NCBI GenBank assembly: GCA_015039365.1 | Contig: WION01000285.1 | Coordinates: 1 to 64,000 of the forward strand | Length of the DNA: 64,000 bases | Direction of reading: 5' to 3' | DNA from: Amanita rubescens | Taxonomy: Eukaryota > Basidiomycota > Agaricomycetes > Agaricales > Amanitaceae | Part shown: in pieces, positions 1 to 11,296 of the stretch | Layout: each line of letters starts with the position of its first letter | How positions within the stretch are numbered: the stretch's first letter is position 1 | The notes under the pieces: model-generated | Seen by the model: the letters and a program-made list of their open reading frames with translations, nothing else | Told to the model about the DNA's origin: nothing | Databases searched by the model: none | Program-made: the position numbers and the translations under genes

Positions 1-1178
1 ATCTTAAAATTGCTGATTTTGGTCTTGCCCGGTCCTATGACCCTAATGTGTCCCGAACTGGTCTTGACTCGCGCGGCCGAGAACGGCGATATACTAATTG
101 TGTCGTCACGCGATGGTATCGCCCTCCAGAGCTCTTGCTCGGTGCTCGACATTATGGCGGTGAAGTCGATATATGGGGTATTGGGTGTGTCCTTGGCGAG
201 ATGTTCTCTCGGCGGCCTATTATTCCTGGTACATCAGACTTGGATCAGCTGGAGAAAATTTGGCAGCTCTGTGGAACGCCAAACCAACATTCATGGCCAA
301 ATTTCGATGCGTTGCCAGGGTTGTGAAGGTGTCAAGAGGTTTTCGACGTATCTCAGGAGGATCAAGCAGGCTTATGAGAGCGTAGGGCCTGAAACGTGCG
401 ATTTGTTGGATAAGCTATTGACGTGCAATCCGCGAGAGAGGATTACGGCTGCACAGGCTTTGGATCATGAATACTTTTGGACAGATCCATTACCTGCTGA
501 TCCAAAGACGTGAGTGCCATCTCCCTCCAGACCTTTGAATCACAAAACTGATAACCTACAGTTTACCGTCGTACGAAGCTTCTCATGAATTTGACAAGCG
601 CGGGCACCGGAGTCAACATCCACCTCCTGGACCTCCCATACCACCCCATGGACCTCCTCACCCAGTCCCACCACCTCACGGTCCACACGGACACCCGCCT
701 CACGGTCCACACGGACCCCCACCCCACCACCACCACCACCATCCGCATCCACCACCACCCCACCACATGCCACCCGGTTCGTATCGTCCACCACCTGTAC
801 CTGGCCGTACCTCCCGGCGGAGGTCCACCACACCATTATCCACCCGGTCCCGGCCGCCCACCTCCAATTCCGCCTCCAGGGTACGGAGGAGGACCACCCG
901 GCGCGGGGAGAGGTCCACGAAGACCTCCTGTATTGCCGCCGGGTGGAGGAGGAGGAGGAGGACCGTTACCGCGCCCGCCGTCGCATTTACCGCCTAAGCC
1001 TCCTCCGCTGGCAGGGAGGGACGATGGGGATAATAGAGACAGGGACAGAGATAGAGAGCGAGATAGAGATAGAGATGGAAGAGAGAGAAGAGATGGACGG
1101 GAGAGGGATGGAAGGAGGGATAGAAATGGATATGCGGACGATGGTGGTGGTGGTGGTGGAGAGTTAAATTATGGTTGA
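1..1178 (+). pseudogene. BUR1: BUR1/CDK9-like protein kinase, copy 1 (partial, frameshifted)
   Basis: C-terminal part of a cyclin-dependent kinase of the BUR1/CDK9 type, which phosphorylates the RNA polymerase II tail in the nucleus. The 5' part lies outside the window. Visible are the [10 protein letters not shown] (DFG) element, [12 protein letters not shown], the [11 protein letters not shown] segment, then a Pro/His/Gly-rich tail and an Arg-Asp repeat ending in ELNYG. An intron with donor gtgagt and acceptor ctacag runs 512-561. Compared with the second copy at 4518-5953, one extra base near 317 stops the frame after FDALPGL, and another extra base near 812 shifts the Pro-rich tail. I therefore call it a broken duplicate. 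Sequencing error or an unresolved second haplotype could mimic this. Confidence 0.8.
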
Positions 1179-1497
1179 AAAATCGGTGGACGGATGGATG
1201 GGTGAATAAGTCATATGTTTTTTCTTTCTTTTCCAAGAATGTTTTGGGGTAGCTTTCGTTGCATTTGCATGATCATATAAATAGCATTATTGTATTACTA
1301 TCAGTTGGATGATTAGAGTTCCAATGTTGTGTGTGCGCTATTAGATAGAGTGCGACTAGCAGTAGCCTGTCGCTACGTTGTAAGTGAAAAACGAGTTTTT
1401 ATATATGCTATGGACGTCCTAGACGGCCCGCTAAAAGTCCTGCTAACGATACATGCAGTCAGCGCTATCAAAGCGCCAGTCTATTATATAGTAGCCG
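1179..1497. other. Duplicated intergenic spacer
   Basis: No gene seen. This spacer is nearly identical to 5954-6261 and belongs to the segmental duplication. Small indels distinguish the two copies. Confidence 0.7.
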
Positions 1498-1968
1498 TCA
1501 ACAGCTGAGACAGGTTAAAGTTTGAAGAAGCCCCGTTCGTAGGTTGCGCAGCGGGTCCTCCAATACTTGGCTGAGAAGTAAAGGCAAACCCACCGCCTCC
1601 GAGAGGAATGCCATCCGATGGCGGCGACAGGGTTGGTGTCGCGAATGCGCCGTTCTGAGAGATGCTGCGGTTGGAGTGATGGGCGTGACTGTTGGGAAGG
1701 GTGTTTGGGCGTTCCCTACGTTTGACTGGGGGAAAGACGGGGAAATCGTATTAGGTGTCGGTGAAAGATCGGGTGCCGATGGGAAGTTGGTGGGGTTGGT
1801 GTTGCCCTGGCATTCGGAAGCGGTGACGGTGACGGTGGAAACCATGAGGAGAGTAACAGTACTGGCGCCGAAGGTGTTCGGTGTGGTTACTGGAGCACCT
1901 AGCGATGCCCCCCGCGCCAAGTGTCTGCGTTGGGACAGCGGAGCCCGGAGTGGTTGTATCCGGTGGAA
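1498..1968 (-). pseudogene. 3' fragment of CBM19-like secreted protein gene (duplicate)
   Basis: Near-identical to the 3' end of the minus-strand gene at 6262-7678. The homology stops at about 1968, where the sequence jumps directly into a piece of the kinase-like gene of 8.2-9.3 kb. Relative to the second copy it lacks about 20 bases near 1950 and has several 1-nt indels, so the reading frame is not kept. It lacks the signal peptide and the cysteine-containing domain, and cannot make the original product. Confidence 0.75.
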
Positions 1969-2176
1969 GAAGCACGGGCCGATTAGTTTTGATTCGGTTC
2001 GTTCGCCAAGTATGCGGGCACTATTCTGCTTGCCGAAACTGCACCTAGTACCTGGTTTCATAGTTCCCGGCCGATACTTCGGTACATCTGCCACAGCTAC
2101 TCGTAGCCGTGACGCAGCCATTGCGCAGGCACAGTTATACCATTCGGTCGTCGAGGCCGGTTCATATCCGGTTTTC
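1969..2176 (+). pseudogene. Fragment of kinase-like gene (duplicate of about 8592-8811)
   Basis: About 200 bases that match the middle of the kinase-like gene at 8169-9297 (the PISFDSVRSPSM ... EAGSYPV segment), with small deletions. It is joined upstream to the CBM19-like fragment and downstream to the 3' end of the peptidase gene. It cannot be a gene on its own. It shows that copy 1 of the segment lost about 1.85 kb internally. Confidence 0.8.
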
Positions 2177-2177
2177 T

Positions 2178-4480
2178 AGAAGTCGGCGTACTTGAACCTC
2201 TTCTTGATCTGGTCCAGGAAGTACCAGCCAGGGGTGCAATACGTAACGTGGTTGCTGGTCGAGCCGCCTTTGTTGTGTCCAGAGTGGAGTTGGCCAACGA
2301 TGCGAGCTTTACCGTTCGTCATGTGCCAGACAAGGGAGCCCGAGTCTCCCTTGGCGGAGAAGACTTCGGCAGTCTTGTTACCCGAGTTGTAGATACCGAG
2401 CTCGACGGACTCGATGCCGACTTCGTTGAGAGTGAATGAAACTAGGCCGGCGTAGAGTCCGACGGTTAGGTCGGTAGTGTTGCCGTCTTTGCCGACGATA
2501 AGGCAGCGCTGGCCTTCGCTGTCGAACTCTGCAGGGTTGGAGAGGTCCTCTTTCGTGGCGCAGCCCTCGATCCGGAGCTTTCTCCCCTCGGGAAACCTGA
2601 ACGTGGTCGGCCCACCACCTAGAGGATAGAACATTTCTGTAAGTTTTTGAGGAGAATACTTGGATCCTGAATAGGGTTGTTTTCGTTAGATGAGGTAAAT
2701 ACGAGAAAGATAAGTCGAAACGCACCGAGATCAACGACGTTGCCCTCGAACTCATCCTTGACCTTCGCCTCAGCAGCCAAGAACGCAGCCCAGTCCGAGG
2801 TATATAGTGTGCCGCCTTCGACGTCGACCATGATGGCATGCAGCATATTGAACGTGCCCAATGTTGCGGTGGAGCTTGATGTTGGACCAGTATTTCGTGA
2901 CTTCGTCGTAGAAAGCCTCGAGATCGGCGATAGCTTCGTTCTCGTCGTCCAATTTGCGTCGATTCGCCCGGATCTCTCTCGCGTTCTCCACGTCCTGCCT
3001 CTCCTTCGCCTGCAGTTCGACGATCTCTCTGGCCCAAAGGTCAGCGAGAATGCCGTGATCAGAAATGGCCTTCGTGATCTCGTCGAGGCCACGCTGGAAT
3101 CGACGCATTCCGCTAACTCGAACGTGGTCCATGGGTGCGCCGCCTTCTGTGCTCGTAATCGACGGTGGTGTTCTTGCGCAGGACGTGGCAGTTGCTGACT
3201 CCGTAAACCTTGTTGCTGGGGTTGCCGTCCTTGTCTTTGTTCTCGTGGAACCAAAGCGTAAGAGTACCCTGGGCATCCTCCTCCTCCATTTCTTCGGTCG
3301 CAAGGGGAACGCCGAGAAGAGGAGTGAGGAAGCGACGGACATAATGGGTGGCATTGCTGCTGCCGACATGGCGCATAAGGGGGACACCTGCCAGCCTCTG
3401 CGGGACCGCCTCGCGCCATTCCACAACAGCACCCTCGACTCCGTTCTTCAGCAGAAGCGCAAGGATCTCTTGGGAAACTTCGTGGGCGGTATCGGAGGAG
3501 GTAGAACCAGGAATGACGCCGACCCATATGACGACGGGACCGAGACTCCCCTTCGCCTCCTCTCCCGGCGGTCCATGGGTGAAGAAGCGGGCAGGGTCGA
3601 CGGACGACCAGGGGATCTTCCGAGCCTTGATCAGGTCACGAATCTGGGGACCGACAGTGTCCCAGACACTATTAAGCGGGGTGCCGAAGACTCCGCGGAG
3701 CGAACTTGACGGGGATATGGGCGTGTCTGCCGACGGGCTTGGGGAAGAGCGTAGTGTGGAAGTTCGAACGGTAAACGAGTTCCGGGTGGTCGCCGTCCCC
3801 GGTGATGCCGTTATAGTAGGATATCCTCTCGTACTCGTCGGGGCTGTACTCGGAGACTGCGGAGGTGAGGGCGAAGAGATTGGACGACATCGCAGACACG
3901 TCGCTTAGGGTCGGGGAGCCGGGGGAGCGGGGCGAGCTGGGGCCCTTGCGCTGGTGGCCCTGGAGGTTAATACACTCGAGAGTAAAAAGGGAGAGTTCTG
4001 GACGGAAGGGTAAGTGTGGTATAGGCGCGGAAAGAAATTAAAGGACTCGCTTAGCAGCTCCGGGTGCTCTTTCATAGTCTTAACCGCCTGCGCGGCGAGT
4101 TCAGATACTCCTGTAAGGGAGATAGTAAGTATGGTATAGATTTTGCAGTGAGTTAATAGGGAGAAGGACAAGCGAGTCTCCCCCTCTCGGGATGACTAAC
4201 TAGCGCTAACGGCGCTGTAAGGCATGCCCTTGCAACAATAGACGTGTAAAAAGACTAAGGGACTCGCCATCGCCTAGAAGACCGGCTTTGTTTAGTTCAG
4301 CTTCCGTGAATGGCAAAGCTTCAAAAGGTTAGTGTGGAATAGACGAAGGAAAAAACGATAGGACTCACTGGGAGGATCCATAATGAAGTTGTAAACGCAG
4401 TGTTGAGCAAAGTTAGTCTCGCGTTCGGCGACTCGGCGAGACCCGGGAGCGTGGCTCTCATTTCGCCATTAAGAACGAGA
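2178..4480 (-). pseudogene. Trypsin-like peptidase family gene, frameshifted
   Basis: Minus-strand gene for a large protein with a trypsin-like peptidase fold. Near the C-terminus GDSGSLVW carries the catalytic serine. Further upstream VSNCHVLRKN offers a His. Homology continues in pieces: GVFGTPLNSVWDTVGPQIRD, VVEWREAVPQRLAG, a charged helical stretch (LWAREIVELQAK), then LYTSDWAAFLAAEAKV. The last exon (2178-2634) is open. Frame changes that no intron explains occur near 3700, 3148 and 2845. Likely N-terminal exons (ALPFTEAELNKAGLLGDGES, GVSELAAQAVKTMKEHPELL) lie at 4000-4330, and a possible first exon (MRATLPGLAESP...) at 4380-4470. At about 4517 the gene abuts the truncated kinase copy 2. 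Broken gene or error-rich sequence; the role is unknown. Confidence 0.6.
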
Positions 4481-4517
4481 AAGAGATAGACGCTACAGAG
4501 ACGACAATGACGACAGG

Positions 4518-5953
4518 CTTGTATTGTCGACATTCTGGATATGTTTGTTGTACGAAGTACGCCCTAACTTGTTCCACTCGAGAGTCGACATGGTGACAGA
4601 TGCTCACAGTACCTTACAGGTAATCAAAATGATCCACTCTCTGTATAGTATGTGGTTTTCCTCTACATGGATTACGATCTTGCTGGTCTTCTTGAAAACG
4701 AACGCGTCAAGCTACAGCCCAGTCCACATTAAACTATATATGAAGCAGTTATTGGAAGGAACAGAGTATATGCATCGTGTATGCCTTTTCTCTCTCTCGC
4801 TCTACCGCCATATCCTAAAACCATGATCTAGAATCACATCCTCCATCGCGATATGAAGGCCTCCAATCTCCTGATATCTAATAGCGGCAACCTAAAATTG
4901 CTGACTTTGGTCTTGCCCGGTCCTATGACCCTAATGTGTCCCGAACTGGTCTTGACTCGCGCGGCCGAGAACGGCGATATACTAATTGTGTCGTCACGCG
5001 ATGGTATCGCCCTCCAGAGCTCTTGCTCGGTGCTCGACATTATGGCGGTGAAGTCGATATATGGGGTATTGGGTGTGTCCTTGGCGAGATGTTCTCTCGG
5101 CGACCAATTATTCCTGGTACATCCGACTTGGACCAGCTGGAGAAGATTTGGCAGCTCTGTGGAACGCCAAACCAACATTCATGGCCAAATTTCGATGCGT
5201 TGCCGGGTTGTGAAGGTGTCAAGAGGTTTTCGACGTATCTCAGGAGGATCAAGCAGGCTTATGAGAGCGTAGGGCCTGAAACGTGCGATTTGTTGGATAA
5301 GCTATTGACGTGCAATCCGCGAGAGAGGATTACGGCTGCACAGGCTTTGGATCATGAATACTTTTGGACAGATCCATTATTACCTGCTGATCCAAAGACG
5401 TGAGTGCCACCTCCCTCCCGACCTTTGAATCACAAAACTGATAACCTGCAGTTTACCGTCGTACGAAGTTTCTCATGAATTTGACAAGCGCGGGCACCGG
5501 AGTCAACATCCACCTCCTAGACCTCCCATACCACCCCATGGACCTGATCGTCCACCACCTGTACCTGGCCGTCCTCCCGGCGGAGGTCCACCACACCACT
5601 ATCCACCCGGTCCCGGCCGCCCACCTCCAATTCCGCCCCCAGGGTACGGAGGAGGACCACCTGGCGCGGGGAGAGGTCCACGAAGACCCCTTGTATTGCC
5701 GCCGGGTGGAGGAGGAGGAGGACCGCTACCGCGCCCACCGTCGCATTTACCGCCTAAGCCTCCTCCGCTGGCAGGGAGGGACGATGGGGATAATAGAGAC
5801 AGGGACAGAGATAGAGAGCGAGATAGAGATAGAGATGGGAGAGATAGAGATGGAAGAGAGAGAAGAGATGGACGGGAGAGGGATGGAAGGAGGGATAGAA
5901 ATGGATATGCGGACGATGGTGGTGGTGGTGGTGGAGAGTTAAATTATGGTTGA
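4518..5953 (+). CDS. BUR1: BUR1/CDK9-like protein kinase, copy 2 (5'-truncated)
   Basis: Second copy of the BUR1/CDK9-like transcriptional kinase. It begins at IVDILDMFVVRS, about a third of the way into a normal kinase domain, with no ATP-binding lobe upstream because another gene is juxtaposed. HRDMKASNLLI holds the catalytic loop, followed by the DFG region, [12 protein letters not shown] and the CDK-type C-lobe through [19 protein letters not shown]. An intron follows DPKT (about 5400-5450), then the Pro-rich and Arg-Asp tail to ELNYG. From the DFG motif onward the frame is open. Before it, single-base shifts are seen near 4722 (the VKLQPS/HIKLYMKQ junction) and near 4892. The N-terminal truncation makes an active kinase unlikely. 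Confidence 0.7.
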
Positions 5954-6261
5954 AAAATAGGTGGACGGATGGATGGGTGAATAAGTCATGTGTTTTATTT
6001 CTTTTCCAAGAATGTTTTGGGGTAGCTTTCGTTGCATTTGCATGATCATATAAATAGCATTATTGTATTACTATCAGTTGGATGATTAGAGTTCCAAGGT
6101 TGTGTGTGCGCTATTATGAGATAGAGTGCAACTAACAGTAGCCTGTCGCTACGTTTTAAGTGAAAAACGAGTTTTTATATATGCTATGGACGTCCTACTA
6201 GACGCCCGCTAAACGTCCTGCTAACGATACATGCAGTCAGCGCTATCAAAGCGCCAGTCTA
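5954..6261. other. Intergenic spacer between convergent genes
   Basis: 3' untranslated and terminator region shared by the kinase (+) and the CBM19-like gene (-). No ORF. Duplicated at 1179-1497. Confidence 0.6.
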
Positions 6262-7678
6262 TTATATAGTAGCCGTCAACAGCTGAGACAGGTTAAAGTT
6301 TGAAGAAGCCCCGTTCGTAGGTTGCGCAGCGGGTCCTCCAATACTTGGCTGAGAAGTAAAGGCAAACCCACCACCTCCGAGAGGGGTGCCATCCGATGGC
6401 GGCGACAGGGTTGGTGTCGCGAATGCGCCGTTCTGAGAGATGCTCGTGGTCGGAGTGATGGGCGTGACTGTTGGGAAGGGTGTTTGGGCGTTCCCTACAG
6501 TTTGACTGGGGAAAAGACGGGGAATCGTATTAGGTGTCGGTGAAAGATCGGGTGCCGATGGGAAGTTGGTGGGGTTGGTGTTGCCCTGGCATTCGGAAGC
6601 GGTGACGGTGACGGTGGAAATCATAAGTAAAGTAACAGTACTGACGCCGAAGGTGTTCGGTGTGGTTACTGGAGCACCTAGCGATGCCCCCGCGCCAAGT
6701 GTCTGCGTTGGGACAACAGAGCCCGGAGTAAACTGTCGACGATACATTTGGTTGTATCCGGTGGAGGAAGCATACTCTATCGCTGTCGACGCCATCTCAG
6801 ACATTGCACTGTAGATTCCAGAGGTATCTGTGGTAGTATTTGTCGAGTTCCCGCCATTGTAGCCGCCTCCCGCGTTGGAAGAATCACTGGTCGTCGAATT
6901 TCCATTCGACGAGGGAGATCCCTGCGAGCCGCCGCTACAATCACCACCGTTCGAATCGTTTTCGGGTGCCTGTCCGGTAGTGCTATTGGCGTTGCTGTTT
7001 CCATAGGTATCCGTGCTAGAATCTCCGCCTTGTCCAGGGTCGGTCGAGCTATCACCATCACAATCATTACCGCTGGTGTCAGGTGCTCCTCCGCCGGCCG
7101 TGGTGTTAGCATTGCTGTTGCCGGGAGTTCGGGATGCTAGTGGCACTGCCAGCAATGCTTGAGACTGTGACTGAGGAAGGGGTAGAGGTGCTGTTGGTGC
7201 TGCTTCCACTTCCCGTTAACCCACCGCTGGCGCCGGAGGCGCTGATCCGTGCCAGCGCGTCCTCCTTCGTATCGCAAGCAATACTTGTACCAGGAGAGTT
7301 AACGAGAGGAAGAGCGAAGCACGAAAGGCCGCCGGTACATTGAGTCAATGTCCAGTTGCCGCCAACGCATTGAGCAAAGGAGCCTTTCACACAAGCAATA
7401 CTTCCAGCTATTATAACAACATCAATATGCATAATTTAAGCGGCAAGTGTCGATTCACCATCGCAAGAATCTGATGCAGTCAGGGTTGCAAACTGTGCAT
7501 TCAGCTGCTGAGCTTTAATACCGTTTTGTAGTCTGAAGCTAGTCGTTGACGAATTTCCAGCGTCGCGAGCAAATAAAGGAGTGGAAGGCGCAGCAGCCAC
7601 GAGCGTTATGCGCGAGATGAAGACATAAAGAGCGAATAGCGAGACGTGGAAAGTCATGACTGAGTTGGATGTCGGCAC
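6262..7678 (-). CDS. Secreted CBM19-like Ser/Thr-rich protein
   Basis: The start is at 7678, or at the next Met (7657, MTFHVSLFALYVF), which gives a clear signal peptide with cleavage near VAAAPS. The domain reads LQNGIKAQQLNAQFATLTAS, then (across an intron of about 48 nt with donor gtgaat and acceptor aatag) ACVKGSFAQCVGGNWTLTQC ... CFALPLVNSPGTSIACDT. This pattern matches chitin-binding CBM19-like modules of fungal extracellular proteins. A long Ser/Thr/Asn/Gly-rich, low-complexity region follows (6262-7209), suited to O-glycosylation. The frame of the CBM part and that of the Ser-rich part differ by one base near 7130-7200. I found no convincing intron there, so a frameshift is possible. 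A 3' fragment is duplicated at 1498-1968. Confidence 0.65.
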
Positions 7679-8168
7679 CAGGCCAAGATTAACTTTAGCA
7701 AAGAGAAAAGAACGGAGAAAATGGCGAGGTCGTACTGTTTATATACGCAAGGGCGTAGTAACCGCGCTCTCTCTTGTTCGACGTCCATTGTTTTCTTCTC
7801 CACTTTGTTGTTCTATTTTTGGATCTTCATCGTTGTTTGGCTACACGTGAAGACCCAATGATCCTCCTAATTCCACGAGTTACGCCTGCCTTGGCGTGAA
7901 ATGCACCCAAAGAGCTTGAAATGGAATGCCAGCGTGTTCATGGTCTGTCGATAGGCCCATAACAACGGTAAACATCATGGACAGAAAACCATGGATGAAA
8001 TTCACGCTCCGACTCTCGAGAAATGAAATCAACAATTCTATGTTCCTAGTCGAACATCCCCGGTGGACTTTGAATTGATTGCCTTGTCAATTCAGTTATA
8101 CACTCGTGCTCCGGCCTGTGGATACCCGTACCCGAATGAACAAGGTTGTCGTTCATAACGGGTCTAGA
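7679..8168. other. Intergenic, divergent promoter region
   Basis: No gene seen. It separates the start of the CBM19-like gene (-) from the start of the kinase-like gene (+), so it should hold both promoters. No specific element recognised. Confidence 0.5.
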
Positions 8169-9294
8169 ATGGAAAAACTCGGTGACTTAGGATCTGGCAG
8201 AGTTCTGAAGGATCAGCAAGTCAAAGAACCTGTTGCTTCCGAGGTTAGTTTGTGACAACATCCATTATCACAAATAAAGGAATACATTTCTCCCATTGGT
8301 TGCAGGCTCCCAGGTACGTGTATCAACGATTTCTATTTTTGACACGCTTCATCTTTGTGGGACAGGTAGAGTATAAGACAAAATGGGCAGCCCCTCATGA
8401 GAACTTGCCTGCGTATTTTCAACATAGAGCTCAGGAAATCCCTCGGCTGGCGCGACAGTCGATCGACGCTGTCTTCCAACTTTACGGCTACATGACGTTT
8501 AACGAGAACAAATATGGCATACTCAATAATATGGAATATGCTTGGTTTTTCCAACGCGTCGAGACTCCCGAAAGCCGAGGCAAAACCTTGCAGTACTACG
8601 GGCCGATCAGTTTTGATTCGGTTCGTTCGCCAAGTATGCTCAAAGCCTTTGTGGGCACTATTCTGCTTGCCGAAACTGCACTACCTGGTTTCATAGTTCC
8701 CCAATCTCTCCGGCCGATACTTCGGTACATCTGCCATACCCGTGACGCAGCCATTGCGCAGGCACAGTCATACCATTCGGTCCTCGAGGCCGGTTCATAT
8801 CCGGTTTTGCCACTTGACCCTCGTCTTTGCTATTTTGACCGTACTTCCGTGCGTCATGCTCCGCAACGAGGCTGTACATTAAAGGCAACACTTGTGAAAC
8901 GAATCTGGAACCTGGATGTCTTCTGCAAAAGAGGGGAGATGCCATGGATGCGCTCGATACGGAGGTGCGCAATTATCCCACATTGCAGCATCTGCAAGGC
9001 ATAGTTATTCCATGCGTCCGTGGATATTACAATGTTTGGGGACTCTTGAGGCTCCTTGCACTCGAAGATATTGATACCGCAATCCCTGAAGATGGGCCAA
9101 TCAATACCCGGACGAGGAGACGGATGAGATCCGCTCTTGGTCACATCCACTCGGGAGGATATGTTCACGGTGATATTGCACGACGCAACTTCTGCCAGAA
9201 GGATCATGCGATATTCTTGGTCGACTTAGCGACGTTGGCGGTGGGAAGCCCTGTCCAAATGGCAGCTGAATTAGCCCAAATTGATGCATTGTAG
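8169..9294 (+). pseudogene. Small protein kinase-like gene of Agaricomycete type, frameshifted
   Basis: Possible first exon at 8169 (MEKLGDLGSGRVLKDQQ...). The protein runs through QLYGYMTFNENKYGILNNM, FFQRVETPESRGKTLQYYGP, PLDPRLCYFDRTSVRHAPQR, then EVRNYPTLQHLQGIVIPCVR and YVHGDIARRNF. The last carries the HxD...N catalytic loop of kinase-like folds, and FLVDLAT stands where DFG would be. This is a family seen in mushroom genomes; its substrate is unknown to me. A one-base shift near 8935 separates the front (8252 frame) from the catalytic part (8944-9294). The gene is probably decayed, although a sequencing error would also explain it. Part of it is copied to 1969-2176. Confidence 0.6.
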
Positions 9295-9607
9295 ACCAGT
9301 AATTTCACACTTAACTAATTAACGGGATAGTTATCGAGTGCAATGTGATTCGGCGATTATGCAGGCTGTGACGAAAGGTATTTACAATTGAGCCCAAGGC
9401 AAGCAGGCCAAAGGTTTTTTGGCATATATGATACAAGCTCATTTATCGTACCCTACTTAACAGACGCGTCAATCCGTCAGTACGGAATACTCATTTCTCT
9501 TCCAATCTCCTTGGGGGAATCGCGTGCTAGATCTCGAGCATCCATCATGCTCCGCTACGTCACATTGGAGCAAGCGGCTTACATAACATGGTCAGCGCCA
9601 GTCGCCA

Positions 9608-10648
9608 GTGACAGCCCTCACAGCAGCTATGGCCACAGTCAATTTACATGATCTAGCAACCATCCTCCTTCACGAGCGCCTGCTCAGCGAGCCGCGATTC
9701 AAGCATTCGCATCTACGAGAGATCAACGACGGGTCAGCACCACGAATCATACTTCCCCCGGACACTCCGCTTCCTGTCCTCGATGATCTCCCAAAGAACA
9801 TTCCGTATCTGGCTTTCTTCTTGGTAGAGAATGCCAGCGAGATTCCCAAAATCCCGGAACCCATTGGGGTCACACGTAGTGGCGACTATGATGTGTCAGA
9901 GATGGAACTCGAGATGTATTTCTGGGGCATCAGGCACCATAATAGTGGATACACACTGGCGCATGCAATGCAACTCGTGCTCGACGCTCTCCCCACCACT
10001 ACGGAGCTCCAGATCCGCACCTCTCAAGGGGATTCTCTCACTGTACCCGCCTCTTCGTTCTCGATCGTAGAATTGCCCATCAGGGCGCTCACAAACACCT
10101 ACATCTGCAACATGAAACCCCTAGAAAGTTCAGAGTCAGATGGCCACACACGTTTTAGTGTAGTCCAGCACGTCACAGGAGGAAGTGAACCATTTCCGTG
10201 GGTGTATATGTTGTTTCAAGTTGGGGGTGACGGTGTTGCCAACGCAGAACAGCAGAGTTTACAAGTTGTCTTAGATCTTGTATCGCCCATGCTCTGCTTC
10301 CGTGGCCTTGGTGGCGAAATCTTTTCTATGGAATGTCTAGAGGAGTATCATACGAAACTTCTGTCTCAGGGCGCACTTGAAGGCAGACCTTTCAAACACT
10401 CAAATCGCATAAGGTTTCTCCCCAGTGACGTGCCGGAGGATTCCGAGGCTGCCCAATTGTCAGAGAGAGTGCTCACTAGGCTTTCAAAAATCATGGAGGG
10501 CGAAACTTTCTGCATGTACTGTGGGAAGGCGATGGCGAAATCGTTGTGTACTGTTTGTAGGAAAGCGCGGTACTGTGACAAGAAGTGTCAGAAAAAGGGC
10601 TGGAAGTATCATAAGACTTGGTGCAAAATTGACGCTAGATTAGGGTAA
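9608..10648 (+). CDS. MYND zinc-finger protein
   Basis: A single uninterrupted ORF of 346 residues. The C-terminus holds a MYND zinc finger: CMYCGKAMAKSLCTVC, then CDKKCQKKGWKYHKTWC, with all zinc ligands present (residues about 300-338). MYND fingers mediate protein-protein contacts. The first 290 residues match no family I recognise. The start at 9608 (MTALTAAMATVNL) could instead be the Met at 9629. No signal peptide or membrane segment. Function unknown. Confidence 0.8.
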   Translation: MTALTAAMATVNLHDLATILLHERLLSEPRFKHSHLREINDGSAPRIILPPDTPLPVLDDLPKNIPYLAFFLVENASEIPKIPEPIGVTRSGDYDVSEMELEMYFWGIRHHNSGYTLAHAMQLVLDALPTTTELQIRTSQGDSLTVPASSFSIVELPIRALTNTYICNMKPLESSESDGHTRFSVVQHVTGGSEPFPWVYMLFQVGGDGVANAEQQSLQVVLDLVSPMLCFRGLGGEIFSMECLEEYHTKLLSQGALEGRPFKHSNRIRFLPSDVPEDSEAAQLSERVLTRLSKIMEGETFCMYCGKAMAKSLCTVCRKARYCDKKCQKKGWKYHKTWCKIDARLG

Positions 10649-11296
10649 AAGGAAGGCGAAATAATATACTGGTCAGTCCCAGAAGTCCGCAGTATCTAAA
10701 ATGTCTTTCGACACCAACGTATGTAGCTCGAGCAGGGAGGAGGATAGGAAGCATGTCTGAACGCTCGTAAACTGCACATATTGTGCATTATCCTATCAAT
10801 CCCGGTCATTCTACGAACCATAAGTGCATAAGTAAATGAGGGTTGCCGGCCTCCCAAACTGCAGAAACCCGACGTTCCACTATGATTCACCATGTTGACA
10901 ACATTTTGGAGCTGAACAACCGCTACGGTAGCGTTCTTCATCACCCTTCCTCTGCTCGCTCTGCTTGCCACTTGGCGATCAATTTCTGGATTGCTTGCAC
11001 TTTCGGGTCGAGTTCGACTCTGCGGCTCCCGATAGCCCATATTTCTTCCTTCGTGTCGTCCAGATGTAACCGACATTAGACATCGGCAGTGTTGCCCTAT
11101 TATATCCACTACTTGTGGCGCGCGATCACGATCCGAAATATATGTACTCTAAATCTAATGTACCATTAGCCCTTGACTCGTGGTTTGCACGTGGAAAAGG
11201 ATGCAATGCCAAGGTGAAGAATCGAGATTGAAAGCACTATATCTGCAGTTGAGTTGCGGGTAACCGGAAAGGTGGGAGGAAAAGTCTGAAACTCAG
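10649..11296. other. Intergenic, no gene seen
   Basis: Short ORFs on both strands only; none shows a recognisable motif. Confidence 0.5.

Noticed and set aside
715..765. Histidine-rich stretch as a metal-binding domain
   Set aside because: It is part of the Pro/His-rich low-complexity tail of the kinase copy 1. The stretch is absent from the otherwise matching copy 2.
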